Shown piece by piece: positions 1 to 8,370 of a stretch of 49,252 nucleotides of DNA. This stretch comes from Planctomycetota bacterium. Lineage in GTDB: Bacteria > Planctomycetota > Phycisphaerae > Sedimentisphaerales > Anaerobacaceae. The stretch lies in the NCBI GenBank assembly GCA_023481165.1, contig JAMCWO010000355.1, positions 1-49,252 of the forward strand. Reading direction: 5' to 3'. Numbering within the stretch: position 1 is the first letter of the stretch; each line of letters begins with the position of its first letter. Made by a program: the position numbers and the translations under genes. A model generated the notes under the pieces. It had not been told where the DNA came from and did no database searches. It saw nothing but the letters and a program-made list of their open reading frames with translations.

Positions 1-1
1 C

Positions 2-100
2 GCGGGGGGCCAGCGGATCCTCAACTTCCGCTGCTATGCCAAGTCGGGACTCTGGAAGGAGTTCTGGCAAGCCTACCAACAGCTTCGCCGTTCCGCATGA
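2..100 (+). CDS. 3' end of an unrecognised gene (partial)
   Basis: An open frame enters from the left edge and ends at TGA 98-100. It gives 32 residues, basic and aromatic-rich, with the stretch RILNFRCYAKSGLWKEFW followed by QAYQQLRRSA. The other two frames give less protein-like sequence. The basic, Trp/Tyr-rich tail would fit a transposase C terminus, but the fragment is too short to assign and I do not recognise it. Nothing follows in the same frame. Confidence 0.4.
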   Translation, partial: AGGQRILNFRCYAKSGLWKEFWQAYQQLRRSA

Positions 101-537
101 GTAGTACGTAAAATGGAAGTTGCACCCCAAACAAAGCCAATTTCTCCCAGAACGTTACGAGAGGTAAACACCGTGCCGGAAAAGAGTTATGGTGAATTGT
201 ACATCCATGCGGTCTCGGAAAAACAAAGCCAATCCTCTCCCAGACAGCGGCAGGCGCGGGTCGGCATGGCTGCCAGTGCCGCTGTCAGCACCTATCGTGC
301 CAAACAAACCCAATCGGCCCCCGACAGGCCGGGAAGACCATCGTCAAGGCCAGAGGCCTTGGCGATGCCACCCCGCAGAGGAGCTACTGCGTCAAACAAA
401 CCCAATTTCCCGGCGGTGCCGGGCGGAACGAGGCGGGGATGGCGGAAGCAATCGTTGAAAGAAAACCCTCGGATGGAGAAAATGAGATTCGGCGTTCGGC
501 CGCGGGTTGAAAGGTCTTGCGTATCAAGGAGTCACAG
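101..537. repeat. Intergenic patch with four imperfect direct repeats (AAACAAASCCAAT core)
   Basis: This stretch contains four copies of a short core, AAACAAAGCCAAT or AAACAAACCCAAT, starting near 129, 221, 303 and 395. Each is followed by a short C/G-rich segment (CTCCCAG, CTCTCCCAG, CGGCCCCCG, TTCCCGG). Spacing between copies is about 80-95 bases. Short open frames here (113-553, 189-458) are low-complexity translations of the repeats and are not called as genes. The ribosome binding site of the next gene (AAGGAG, 525-530) is at the right end. Confidence 0.6.
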
Positions 538-3500
538 ATGGTCAAGGGTGTGATCACCACACTATCGTTGTTGGCGGTTTGTAGTGTGCCCGTAAGGGCA
601 TCTGTAGGGGTGGGCCCCCGTGCCTACCCTGCGTCGGCGGGCAGCCACGGGGGGCTGCCCCTACGGGGCACGTGGTCGTTCCAGTTGGACCGTGAGGATC
701 GCGGCGAGGCGGACCAATGGTTCGGGCGCGACCTCGCAGATGTGCTCGTCCTGCCGGGGGTGCTGACAGCCCAGGGGTTCGGAGACCCGGTATCCATGCA
801 GACCAAGTGGACGGGCAACATCAACAAGATCTGGCAGAGCGATCCCTACTACAAGCAGTATCAGGCGCCCGGCAATTTCAAGATGCCCTTCTGGCTCCAG
901 CCGGACCGGCACTACGTTGGAGCGGCGTGGTACCAGCGGCAGCTCGACATTCCCCGGGATTGGCAAGGCAAACGCCTAACCCTCTTCCTGGAGCGGCCGC
1001 ACTGGAAGACCACCGTCTGGCTGGATGGCCGCTGCCTCGGCTCGAAGGACAGTCTCGGTACGGCCCACCTGTACGAGCTCGGCACCAATGTGCCTGGTGG
1101 CAAGCACCGGCTGACGATCCGCGTCGATAACCGCATGATCGTGGATGTAGGCAACAACGCCCACAGCATCTCCGACCACACCCAAGGCAATTGGAACGGG
1201 ATCGCCGGCCGCATCGAGTTGCAGGCCACCGACCCGGTCTGGCTCGACGATGTCCGTGTGTATCCCAGCATCAAGGATAAGACCGTCGGGGTGAAGGTCG
1301 GCATCGGCAACAGCACCGGCACCTCCGGCGCGGGTACGCTGTCGATCCAAGTCGCAAAAGCAGGCCAGTCCCTGGAGATTCCGGTATCGTGGACGGCGCA
1401 AGGCGGCAGCGTCGAGGGCATTTGCCCTATGGGCGACGATTGCCAGCTCTGGGATGAGTTCCGGCCCAACCTCTATACGATGACTGTCGCATTGAAGGGC
1501 CCCAACTGCCAGGATCGAACCAGCGTCCAGTTCGGCATGCGCGAAGTCAGTACGCAAGGGACGCGGATCGCCCTCAACGGCCGGCCGATCTTTTTGCGGG
1601 GCACGCTCGAATGCTGCATTTTCCCACTGACGGGCCACCCGCCGACCGATGTGGACTCCTGGAAGCGGATCATCCGTATTGCCAAGGCCCACGGCCTGAA
1701 CCATATCCGGTTCCATTCCTGGTGTCCGCCGGAAGCGGCATTTGTCGCGGCGGATGAGCTGGGGTTCTACTACCACGTCGAGTGTTCCGCTTGGGCGACC
1801 GTCGGCAACGGCGGCCCGTTCGACAAATGGCTCTACCAGGAGAGCGAGGCCATGATCAAGGCCTACGGGAACCACCCGTCCTTCACGTTCATGGCGTACG
1901 GCAATGAGCCGGGCGGCAAGAACCAGAACCGTTTCCTGGGCGATTTCGTGACCTATTGGAAGAAGAAGGACCCGCGCCGGCTGTACACCTCCGGGGCGGG
2001 CTGGCCGCTGCTGCCGGAGAACGATTACTACAGCACGCCGGCGCCGCGCATTCAGCAGTGGGGCCAGGGGGTGCAAAGCCGCGTCAATGCCAAGCCGCCC
2101 GAGACGATGACCGACTATCGCGACTTCGTCGAGCAGCACAAGAACGCCCCGGTGGTCAGCCACGAGATCGGGCAGTGGTGCGTGTACCCGAATCTCGCGG
2201 AGATGATGAAGTACAAGGGCCTGCTCAAGGCACGGAACTTCGAGATCTTCCAGGACCAGCTCGAACGCAACGGCATGCTCAGCCAAGCCCACGATTTTCT
2301 CCTGGCCTCGGGCAAGCTGCAAGCCCTGCTGTACAAAGAGGACATCGAGTCGGCCCTGCGCACGCCGGGCTTCGGCGGTTTTCAGTTGCTGGACCTGCAC
2401 GACTTCCCCGGCCAAGGCACGGCTCTCGTCGGCGTGCTCGACCCGTTCTGGGGCTCGAAGGGCTACATTACCGCCGAGCAATACCACCGGTTCGCCGGGC
2501 CGGTGGTGCCGCTGGCCCGCTTGGAGCGGCGGATCTTTGAAGCCGGGGATGCCATGAAAGCCCGAATCGAGCTGGCTCAGTTCGGCCCGACAGACCTGGA
2601 AGACGTAACGCCTTTGTGGACGATCCGCGGTGCCGGCGGCATCGTCGCCCAAGGCAGCTTGCCGCAACAGACAATCAAAGCCGGCACCCTGAGCAACCTG
2701 GGCGAGATCAGCGCCAAACTGCCCGACAACGCGAAGGCCCAAAAGCTGAATCTCGAAATCAGCATCCGCGGCACTGAGGCGGCCAACGACTGGGACCTCT
2801 GGGTGTTCCCCAAGACCGTGTCCACAGAGCCGGCCGGCGATATTCTGGTCACGCGCGAGTTGAACGAAACGGCGATCAATCGTCTCAACCAAGGCGGCAA
2901 GGTACTCTTGCTGCCCTTGCCCCAGACCATTCGGAACGATGAGCGGCACCCGCTCACGATGGGCTTTTCCAGCATCTTCTGGAACACGGTCTGGACCGAC
3001 TGGCAGCCGCCCCATACGCTGGGAATCCTGTGCGATCCGAACCATCCAGCCCTCGAACGGTTCCCCACCGAGTACCATTCGAATTGGCAATGGTGGGACC
3101 TGATGCACGGGTCAGCGCCGTTCATCGTCACCGACCACCGCAAGCTGCGTCCGGTCGTGCAGGTCATCGACGACTGGGTCACGGCTCGCAAGCTCGCGCT
3201 GATCTTCGAGGCCCGCGTCGGCAAGGGCAAGCTCCTGGCGTGCGGCTGCGACCTGGTGAGCGATCTCGACAAGCGGCCGGTCGCCCGCCAGATGCGCCAC
3301 AGCCTGCTGGCCTACATGGCCGGCGCACGCTTCGACCCCAAGTTCGACCTGACCCCGCAGCAGTTGCAGGACCTTCTGAAAGAGCCGAGCCCGCTGCAGA
3401 AGCTGGGCGCCACCGCCGCCGCGGTCGATTCTCGTCCGGGCTACGGCCCCGAGCTGGCGATCGACGGCGATCCCACGACGTTTTGGCACACGGAGTGGGA

Positions 3501-3807
3501 GCCGATGGCCCCGCCGCCGCACGCGTTGATCCTCGACCTCAAGAAGCTCGTGCGTCTACGGGGTCTGACGTACCTCCCGCGGCGGGACATGAGCAACGGC
3601 CGGATCGCGCAGTACGACGTGAGTCTGAGCTTCAACGGCTGGGAATGGGGCCAGGTCGCCGAGGGAACGTGGCCCAATGATGCCACGCTTAAAACCGTTC
3701 TGTTCGACAGGCCCCGGGACGCCCGTTTCCTCAAGCTGGTCGCCCACAGCGAAGTGCGCGGCCAGCCCTTCGCCGCCGTAGCGGAATTGGACGTTCTGGC
3801 CGAATGA
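538..3807 (+). CDS. Exported glycoside hydrolase family 2-like enzyme with C-terminal F5/8 (discoidin) domain
   Basis: The 1089-residue protein has the GH2 order: a jelly-roll sugar-binding domain (about residues 45-240, with a WYQR segment), an Ig-like domain, a TIM barrel (about 340-660) and extra C-terminal domains. Expected catalytic residues are visible: acid/base Glu457 in the NEPG motif and nucleophile candidate Glu543 in SHEIGQW. Residues from about 954 to the end (LAIDGDPTTFWHTEW and onward) look like an F5/8 type C carbohydrate-binding module. Start: ATG 538 has AAGGAG seven bases upstream and begins a Sec-type signal; the in-frame TTG at 517 lacks this support. The substrate is probably a beta-galactoside, beta-glucuronide or similar glycan; sequence alone does not decide. 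Residues 15-45, just after the signal hydrophobic core, are encoded by dispersed-repeat DNA. Confidence 0.88.
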   Translation: MVKGVITTLSLLAVCSVPVRASVGVGPRAYPASAGSHGGLPLRGTWSFQLDREDRGEADQWFGRDLADVLVLPGVLTAQGFGDPVSMQTKWTGNINKIWQSDPYYKQYQAPGNFKMPFWLQPDRHYVGAAWYQRQLDIPRDWQGKRLTLFLERPHWKTTVWLDGRCLGSKDSLGTAHLYELGTNVPGGKHRLTIRVDNRMIVDVGNNAHSISDHTQGNWNGIAGRIELQATDPVWLDDVRVYPSIKDKTVGVKVGIGNSTGTSGAGTLSIQVAKAGQSLEIPVSWTAQGGSVEGICPMGDDCQLWDEFRPNLYTMTVALKGPNCQDRTSVQFGMREVSTQGTRIALNGRPIFLRGTLECCIFPLTGHPPTDVDSWKRIIRIAKAHGLNHIRFHSWCPPEAAFVAADELGFYYHVECSAWATVGNGGPFDKWLYQESEAMIKAYGNHPSFTFMAYGNEPGGKNQNRFLGDFVTYWKKKDPRRLYTSGAGWPLLPENDYYSTPAPRIQQWGQGVQSRVNAKPPETMTDYRDFVEQHKNAPVVSHEIGQWCVYPNLAEMMKYKGLLKARNFEIFQDQLERNGMLSQAHDFLLASGKLQALLYKEDIESALRTPGFGGFQLLDLHDFPGQGTALVGVLDPFWGSKGYITAEQYHRFAGPVVPLARLERRIFEAGDAMKARIELAQFGPTDLEDVTPLWTIRGAGGIVAQGSLPQQTIKAGTLSNLGEISAKLPDNAKAQKLNLEISIRGTEAANDWDLWVFPKTVSTEPAGDILVTRELNETAINRLNQGGKVLLLPLPQTIRNDERHPLTMGFSSIFWNTVWTDWQPPHTLGILCDPNHPALERFPTEYHSNWQWWDLMHGSAPFIVTDHRKLRPVVQVIDDWVTARKLALIFEARVGKGKLLACGCDLVSDLDKRPVARQMRHSLLAYMAGARFDPKFDLTPQQLQDLLKEPSPLQKLGATAAAVDSRPGYGPELAIDGDPTTFWHTEWEPMAPPPHALILDLKKLVRLRGLTYLPRRDMSNGRIAQYDVSLSFNGWEWGQVAEGTWPNDATLKTVLFDRPRDARFLKLVAHSEVRGQPFAAVAELDVLAE
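581..665. repeat. Two dispersed repeat fragments inside the GH2 N-terminal coding region
   Basis: 581-600 is the left half of the GTAGTGTGCCCGTAAGGGCA element found elsewhere in the window. It is joined to an inverted pair (GTAGGGGTGGGCCCCCGTG ... CACGGGGGGCTGCCCCTAC) spanning about 605-665. The reading frame stays open across it, so the repeats encode about 30 residues between the signal peptide and the catalytic domains. Confidence 0.75.
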
Positions 3808-3819
3808 CTTCACATGCCA

Positions 3820-3925
3820 CGGACTTCGAAGACAGGTGCTATGTCCACGCTTGCGTGGACATGTTCTCTGCTCCGGCATGAGCATGCCTACGCGAGCGTA
3901 GGCATGGCACCCGGCATGGCACACC
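3820..3925. repeat. Palindromic repeat pair between convergent genes
   Basis: Two short palindromes, GTCCACGCTTGCGTGGAC near 3842 and GCCTACGCGAGCGTAGGC near 3886, lie between the convergent ends of the GH2 gene and the next gene on the minus strand. They may act as bidirectional transcription stops but lack a clear T tract; they resemble the other dispersed palindromes of this window. Confidence 0.55.
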
Positions 3926-3930
3926 CACCG

Positions 3931-6900
3931 TCATTTAGGTTTCGTCGTTGGAGCTGCCGCCGGAGCCGGAGCTGAGGCCGGGGCCGAGGCGGGAGCCGGC
4001 TCTCCCCGGACGACCTCGATCTCGGCCAGTTGCATGGCGTACTTGCCGAAGTAGCGCGTCTTGCGCAGGCGCGTGGACTCGACCTTCACGTAGCGGAACG
4101 AGCGCGGCTCGAAGTCGAACCGCTCCGGGCCGGTGACGTCCTTGGTCTTGCGATCGGAATCGTCCGGGCCGACCGCCGGCCGGCGGAAGCTGGTCATCTT
4201 GACCAGCTCGTCCCAGGCTTTGCCGTCTTGCGAAACGAGAATATGGAAATCCAACGGGAAGCCGTCGTACGACTGGTCAATCTCGGTCGATTCCACGAAC
4301 GGCTCGGAGCAGTGCGTATTCTGCCAGGCGTCGCCGTGGTCCAGCGGCCACAACTGAATCGCTTTGGCGCTGACGGCCTGACCCAGATCCACCTGCACCC
4401 ATTCCGTGTGCTTGGCGTCGTCGAACAGAGCGCTGGTCCAGCCGCGATGCCCGACCCGGGTATTGATGCGCACGCCGTCCGTCAGCTTGGCGGCGTCCCA
4501 ATTGTCCTTTTCTTTCTCCGGCTTGAAGTTGCTCGAGGCCGTGACCGGTTTGTACAGGGCCGCGTTCCAGTACGGGGCCGGCGCCGGCAATCCGTCTTTG
4601 GGTGCTACGGTATACGTCTTGCCGGCTTGCGTCGCGAAGGTGCAGATCTGTCCACAGGACCGGTCCTCGACCTTCACGTCGACCGCACCGCCGGCGGTGT
4701 CCTGTACAACCACCGTCTTACCCGGCCAGGGGTTGAGCACGCTGCACGGCCTGCCCTTCTCGCTCATGATCGTGATCGGCTGGCAGACGCCGCCTCTGGC
4801 CTCGGCCGAGACCAGAAACGCTCCGGCCGCACGGATTGTCGCGAACTTCGCCTCCGGATGGTGCCAACAGGGGAACAGACGCAGGAAGCCCTCGTGGCTC
4901 TGCAGCAGCATGGCATTGATACCCTCCGCTACGCCGGCCCCTTCGACATTGCCACCGCCGCTGCGGAAGTTGTTTACGCCGACCTTGGAGAAGTAGGTCC
5001 GGCACCGTTCGATCACCTCCGGCGGATGGCCGGCCAAACGGGCCGCGATGGAGAAGATCTGCGGCGGGTTGTTGAGCCACTCGACGTAGTACTGCGGCTT
5101 GATCGCCAGCGTGTTCCGCGCCACGGCCAGCAGCCAAGGGTTGGAGGCCAAGCCCACCTGCTCGCCCGGGAAGACTGGATACAGGACCCAGTCCTGCTCG
5201 GTCAACAGCGGGTTCAACGTCACCTCGCCCCACGCGAAGACCCGGCGACCGTAAGCGTAACTCATCGGGTACTCGGCCAAGTTCGCGAGGAAGTCCTTCC
5301 AGCGGGCGATGTCCTTCTCCGTGTAGCCGGTGTTGTACCCGCTGGCGGTCAGGTCCTGCGTCAGGTCGATCATACCCCGATAGAAGCGCCGCAGGAAGGC
5401 CAGGCCCGTGATGCCGTTGTAGGTGTCGACCGTCGGGCCCTCCATGGGTTTGCTGTCCACGATCACGTACCGGGGCGTGCCGTTCGGCCGAGTCTCTTTG
5501 TTCTTCTCCAGGTCCTGGTCCCAATAAGCGGCCACGTCCTTGAAGAACGGATACATCGACTTGGCCCATTCCAGGTCATAGGTCGAGTAGTACCGCTCGA
5601 TCAGGTTCAGCGACGCCTCGACCGCATGGGTCTTTTGGCCGAGGATGATCGCCTCGTTCAAATGGCCCGGCGCGGTGGCCATGAAAAAGAGCGTGCCGGC
5701 CACCTTCCCGGCCTTCGCCTGCATCCGGCCGAAGGTGTTCGCTTCCAGGACTGTGCGATCGTACGGCTCCGTCTGCTCGATCCGGTTCGCCGAGTACGCC
5801 CCATAATAGAGGGCCTCGTTGTTGTAGTTCCAATGATAGTCGCCGCCCCAGGGCACTTCATCATTGACAGGGAACCCATTGCAGCCCACGGGATACTTGC
5901 CGACGCGGGTCGAGCAACCCAGGACATACAGAGCGCCGTAATAGGTTCGCTCGATGATCGGCTCGGCGTCCAACCGGACGTAGGACTTGTGCCAATAGCC
6001 GTCCCACCAGGCCCTGTGCTTTTGAATCTGCTCCTGCACCTGCTCGCGCGAGAGGGCCTTCACGGCCTCCAGTGCCGCAGGCCGGGGATCGGCGGGGTTC
6101 ATTGTGACCGGGATCCCGGTGCTGTGGACCTTCGTGACCACCAGCAGGCTCCGGCCGGGCTCGAGCGTGAACAACTGCGCCGATTTCACCTGGAGATCGT
6201 TGGCATCATAGTTGACCGTATTGTCGATCTGCGTCTGACACTGGGCATCGAAGAGCCGCGTCGCCACCGCCACCCACATGCGGAACTCGCAACTGCCGAA
6301 GTCATTGTAGTCGGGTGGAACGTGGGTCTTGCGCGTGGTCCAGGCCAGCGCCGGGTCTTTTTCGTCAACTCCGGCGGCCACCTCGAACGGTTCCGCGCGG
6401 TTGACGAACTGATCGGTACACGTCTCGATCCGCAGGGCGATCGGCTGCTTGCCCCGGTTCTCGATCGTGTTGACGAGCAGATTCTCCGCCTCATGCGGCA
6501 CCACCGAGCGCAGCGCGACGACCTTCTCGGCCTTGGTCAGCACCGTGCTGGCCTCGGCGTGGTACAGGTCCACGGATTGCTGGAACGTGGCCCCCGCCAG
6601 GTCCGGCACGAGCACGTTCACGTAGCCCGTCAGGACGTTGCCGCTCTGCCACCATTTCTTGTCGCGGCACTTGTCCCGCCAGAAATCGGTTTTCCCCAGG
6701 TGGAACGTCAGACGCTCGGGCGTGCCGGAGAGCGTCACCATCAGATTGCCGTTGCCCAAGGCGGGGAAGTAGTTCATCGTCTCAAAGGCCGAGACGGCAG
6801 TCGCCAGATGCGGCTGCGTATTGGCGATCACGCACCGGCCCAGAATCGTCCGGACCTCATCCGGCTGCGCCCCCCACATCGTCCCCACGAGCAGCAGACA

Positions 6901-6936
6901 TCCCAACCCCACCACACGGCCCCAACGCCTTCTCAT
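3931..6936 (-). CDS. Exported six-hairpin-type glycoside hydrolase (GH95-like) with F5/8 domain
   Basis: A 1001-residue protein. It has an N-terminal signal (MRRRWGRVVGLGCLLLVG), a beta-rich N-terminal domain, then an alpha-helical barrel region with PWGGDYHWNYNNEALYYG at about residues 345-375, resembling the catalytic region of (alpha/alpha)6 glycosidases such as GH95. An F5/8-type domain follows from about 795 to 970 (HTEWVQVDLGQAVSAKAIQL). The last 20 residues are an Ala-Pro-rich tail. ATG 6936 is preceded by AGGA at good spacing; the frame is open upstream to 7026 but those residues do not look like a signal. GH2 and this gene converge and probably act on the same plant or algal polysaccharide. 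The exact family and linkage are uncertain. Confidence 0.8.
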   Translation of the reverse strand: MRRRWGRVVGLGCLLLVGTMWGAQPDEVRTILGRCVIANTQPHLATAVSAFETMNYFPALGNGNLMVTLSGTPERLTFHLGKTDFWRDKCRDKKWWQSGNVLTGYVNVLVPDLAGATFQQSVDLYHAEASTVLTKAEKVVALRSVVPHEAENLLVNTIENRGKQPIALRIETCTDQFVNRAEPFEVAAGVDEKDPALAWTTRKTHVPPDYNDFGSCEFRMWVAVATRLFDAQCQTQIDNTVNYDANDLQVKSAQLFTLEPGRSLLVVTKVHSTGIPVTMNPADPRPAALEAVKALSREQVQEQIQKHRAWWDGYWHKSYVRLDAEPIIERTYYGALYVLGCSTRVGKYPVGCNGFPVNDEVPWGGDYHWNYNNEALYYGAYSANRIEQTEPYDRTVLEANTFGRMQAKAGKVAGTLFFMATAPGHLNEAIILGQKTHAVEASLNLIERYYSTYDLEWAKSMYPFFKDVAAYWDQDLEKNKETRPNGTPRYVIVDSKPMEGPTVDTYNGITGLAFLRRFYRGMIDLTQDLTASGYNTGYTEKDIARWKDFLANLAEYPMSYAYGRRVFAWGEVTLNPLLTEQDWVLYPVFPGEQVGLASNPWLLAVARNTLAIKPQYYVEWLNNPPQIFSIAARLAGHPPEVIERCRTYFSKVGVNNFRSGGGNVEGAGVAEGINAMLLQSHEGFLRLFPCWHHPEAKFATIRAAGAFLVSAEARGGVCQPITIMSEKGRPCSVLNPWPGKTVVVQDTAGGAVDVKVEDRSCGQICTFATQAGKTYTVAPKDGLPAPAPYWNAALYKPVTASSNFKPEKEKDNWDAAKLTDGVRINTRVGHRGWTSALFDDAKHTEWVQVDLGQAVSAKAIQLWPLDHGDAWQNTHCSEPFVESTEIDQSYDGFPLDFHILVSQDGKAWDELVKMTSFRRPAVGPDDSDRKTKDVTGPERFDFEPRSFRYVKVESTRLRKTRYFGKYAMQLAEIEVVRGEPAPASAPASAPAPAAAPTTKPK

Positions 6937-7180
6937 GTCACATCCTTTGAAAAAGACCTGCGGCAAACCATCGAAGTCTATCATACTTCGGCACTCTATG
7001 GTATCTCGATGCGTGCATTTTTCCACGGATTATCCGGCGTCTTGCGGGCTCGGCTCTCCCGCGCCACAAGAGAGCGGCAGGCTATCCGGGAGGTTATTAT
7101 AAGACAAACGGTAGGACAATATGTTCCCTGTACTGCGATTGATGACCTGCGGTTGAGCCATTAAACGTAGGTAGTGAATC

Positions 7181-8020
7181 CTAAGCGTCCCAGAGAAGAG
7201 CGATGACGACGGAAAAGCAGGCGAGGCCGAAGAGGAAGAGCGCATAGATGAAGTGCTCCATCGTCAGGGTCAGGCTCACGCCGGCGATGCTGACGATGAC
7301 CGCCATCCCCGACGAGGTGCCGGCAAATCCCACGAATTTGGCGACGGCGCCGACGCTCAAGGTGGACGCCGTGACGGCCCCTGCCGAGGTACCCTCCCCC
7401 GGACTCGTCAGAAGTCCGAATAATCCGAGGGCCGTCACCAGCAGGCCCTTGGCGAAACCCCGCCGGACCAGTTGCCGGGTCAGAGAGCGCTTGGCCCGGA
7501 AGAACAGCACCCGCGCCCGCAGTTCCTTGCATTCCAAGGCCTCGGCGATCTCGGCGTAGGACATCTGCTCGAAGCAGCGCAGCGACAGGACATTGCGGTA
7601 GGTCAGTTGCAGCCGGGCCATGGCGTCCACGGTCGCTTCGCAAAGCTCCCGCCGCATCGCGTAGCTCAGGCCGTCCTCGTGATCTTCGACGAGGTACTCC
7701 GACAGCCGCCGGCGGCTCCGCGCCGAGATTTCGATCGCCTCGGCCCGCGCCCGGTCGCGATAATAGTGCTGCGCCTGGCCCAGAGCGGTCCGGAAGAGCC
7801 AGGCCCACAGCCGCTCCGGGTGCTCCAGTTCCTTGATCCGCTCGAGCATCTTGAGCAGCGTCTCCTGCAGCAGGTCCTGAGCCAGGTCGTGGTTCAGCAT
7901 CAGCCGGTAGATGTACGCTTGGAGTCTGGGCGCGACCGCCTCCGCTAAGCGGTCCAGGCTCTGTCGGTCCCCAAGCTGCGCCTGCCGGACCAATTGGCTG
8001 AAACCTTCTTCGGCATCCAT
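7181..8020 (-). CDS. ECF-type RNA polymerase sigma factor with C-terminal membrane helices
   Basis: Residues 1-190 carry sigma region 2 (YRLMLNHDLAQDLLQETLLKM, here split by a break: DLAQDLLQET is the core) and region 4 (LTYRNVLSLRCFEQMSYAEI), the usual ECF layout. Unlike standard ECF factors of about 180-200 residues, it continues to 279 residues with two or three hydrophobic segments (FAKGLLVTALGLFGLL; MAVIVSIAGVSLTL; FIYALFLFGLACFSVVIALL). This suggests that the sigma factor is membrane-tethered and perhaps controlled without a separate anti-sigma protein. ATG 8020 is chosen; a TTG start nine codons upstream (8047) is possible. Its target genes cannot be read from the sequence, although glycan-use genes flank it. 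Confidence 0.8.
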   Translation of the reverse strand: MDAEEGFSQLVRQAQLGDRQSLDRLAEAVAPRLQAYIYRLMLNHDLAQDLLQETLLKMLERIKELEHPERLWAWLFRTALGQAQHYYRDRARAEAIEISARSRRRLSEYLVEDHEDGLSYAMRRELCEATVDAMARLQLTYRNVLSLRCFEQMSYAEIAEALECKELRARVLFFRAKRSLTRQLVRRGFAKGLLVTALGLFGLLTSPGEGTSAGAVTASTLSVGAVAKFVGFAGTSSGMAVIVSIAGVSLTLTMEHFIYALFLFGLACFSVVIALLWDA

Positions 8021-8370
8021 TGGGTCAACCCACAATCGATAGTCCAAGTCCCGTCCACCATGTTACACCCCGTCTCGCGATTTCTCAAAGAGAGTGCGGT
8101 CAAATACTGTAACGATCCCGGCTCGACTTGGACTGTTCATATAAAAAGGCTGCCTTTGCCGGGCGAGGCCGCGGCAGGGGAGAGTCGCTTCGCAGATGTC
8201 GCCAGCCTGGCGGGAATATATGAGGGTACAATCACAGCACGCCAGGCTGGCATGATTCTTTGAGCCTAAAGGATGTCATTGCGAGCGAAGCGAAGCAATC
8301 TCCACTCACAGGATTGAGATTGCTTCGTCGCTGCGCTCCTCGCAATGACTTGCCGCCCGCTTTGCACTTC
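8021..8370. other. Intergenic region with a 12-nt inverted repeat and a long palindromic repeat
   Basis: About 350 bases without a gene, upstream of the sigma-factor gene and downstream of the PQQ gene. It holds a perfect inverted repeat, GCCAGCCTGGCG at 8201-8212 and CGCCAGGCTGGC at 8240-8251, separated by 27 A/T-richer bases. It also holds a dispersed palindrome at 8275-8349 (TCATTGCGAGCGAAGCG ... CGCAATGA). The first could be an operator or the arms of a hairpin; no clear promoter was identified. Confidence 0.5.
8275..8349. repeat. Long imperfect palindrome (TCATTGCGAGC ... GCGCAATGA type)
   Basis: The two arms, GTCATTGCGAGCGAAGCGAA and its near-complement ending CTCGCAATGAC, flank a central GATTGCTTC segment. 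A large hairpin would form. It sits immediately after the 3' end of the PQQ gene (minus strand) and may serve as a transcript end. Confidence 0.65.

Noticed and set aside
127-440. CRISPR array
   Set aside because: The repeated core is only about 13 bases, imperfect, with non-uniform spacing and no cas genes.
976-3108. Long minus-strand open frame of 710 codons
   Set aside because: It is the antisense shadow of the GH2 gene in GC-rich DNA and has no domain signal.
4030-7164. Long plus-strand open frame of 1044 codons
   Set aside because: It is the antisense shadow of the six-hairpin glycosidase gene.
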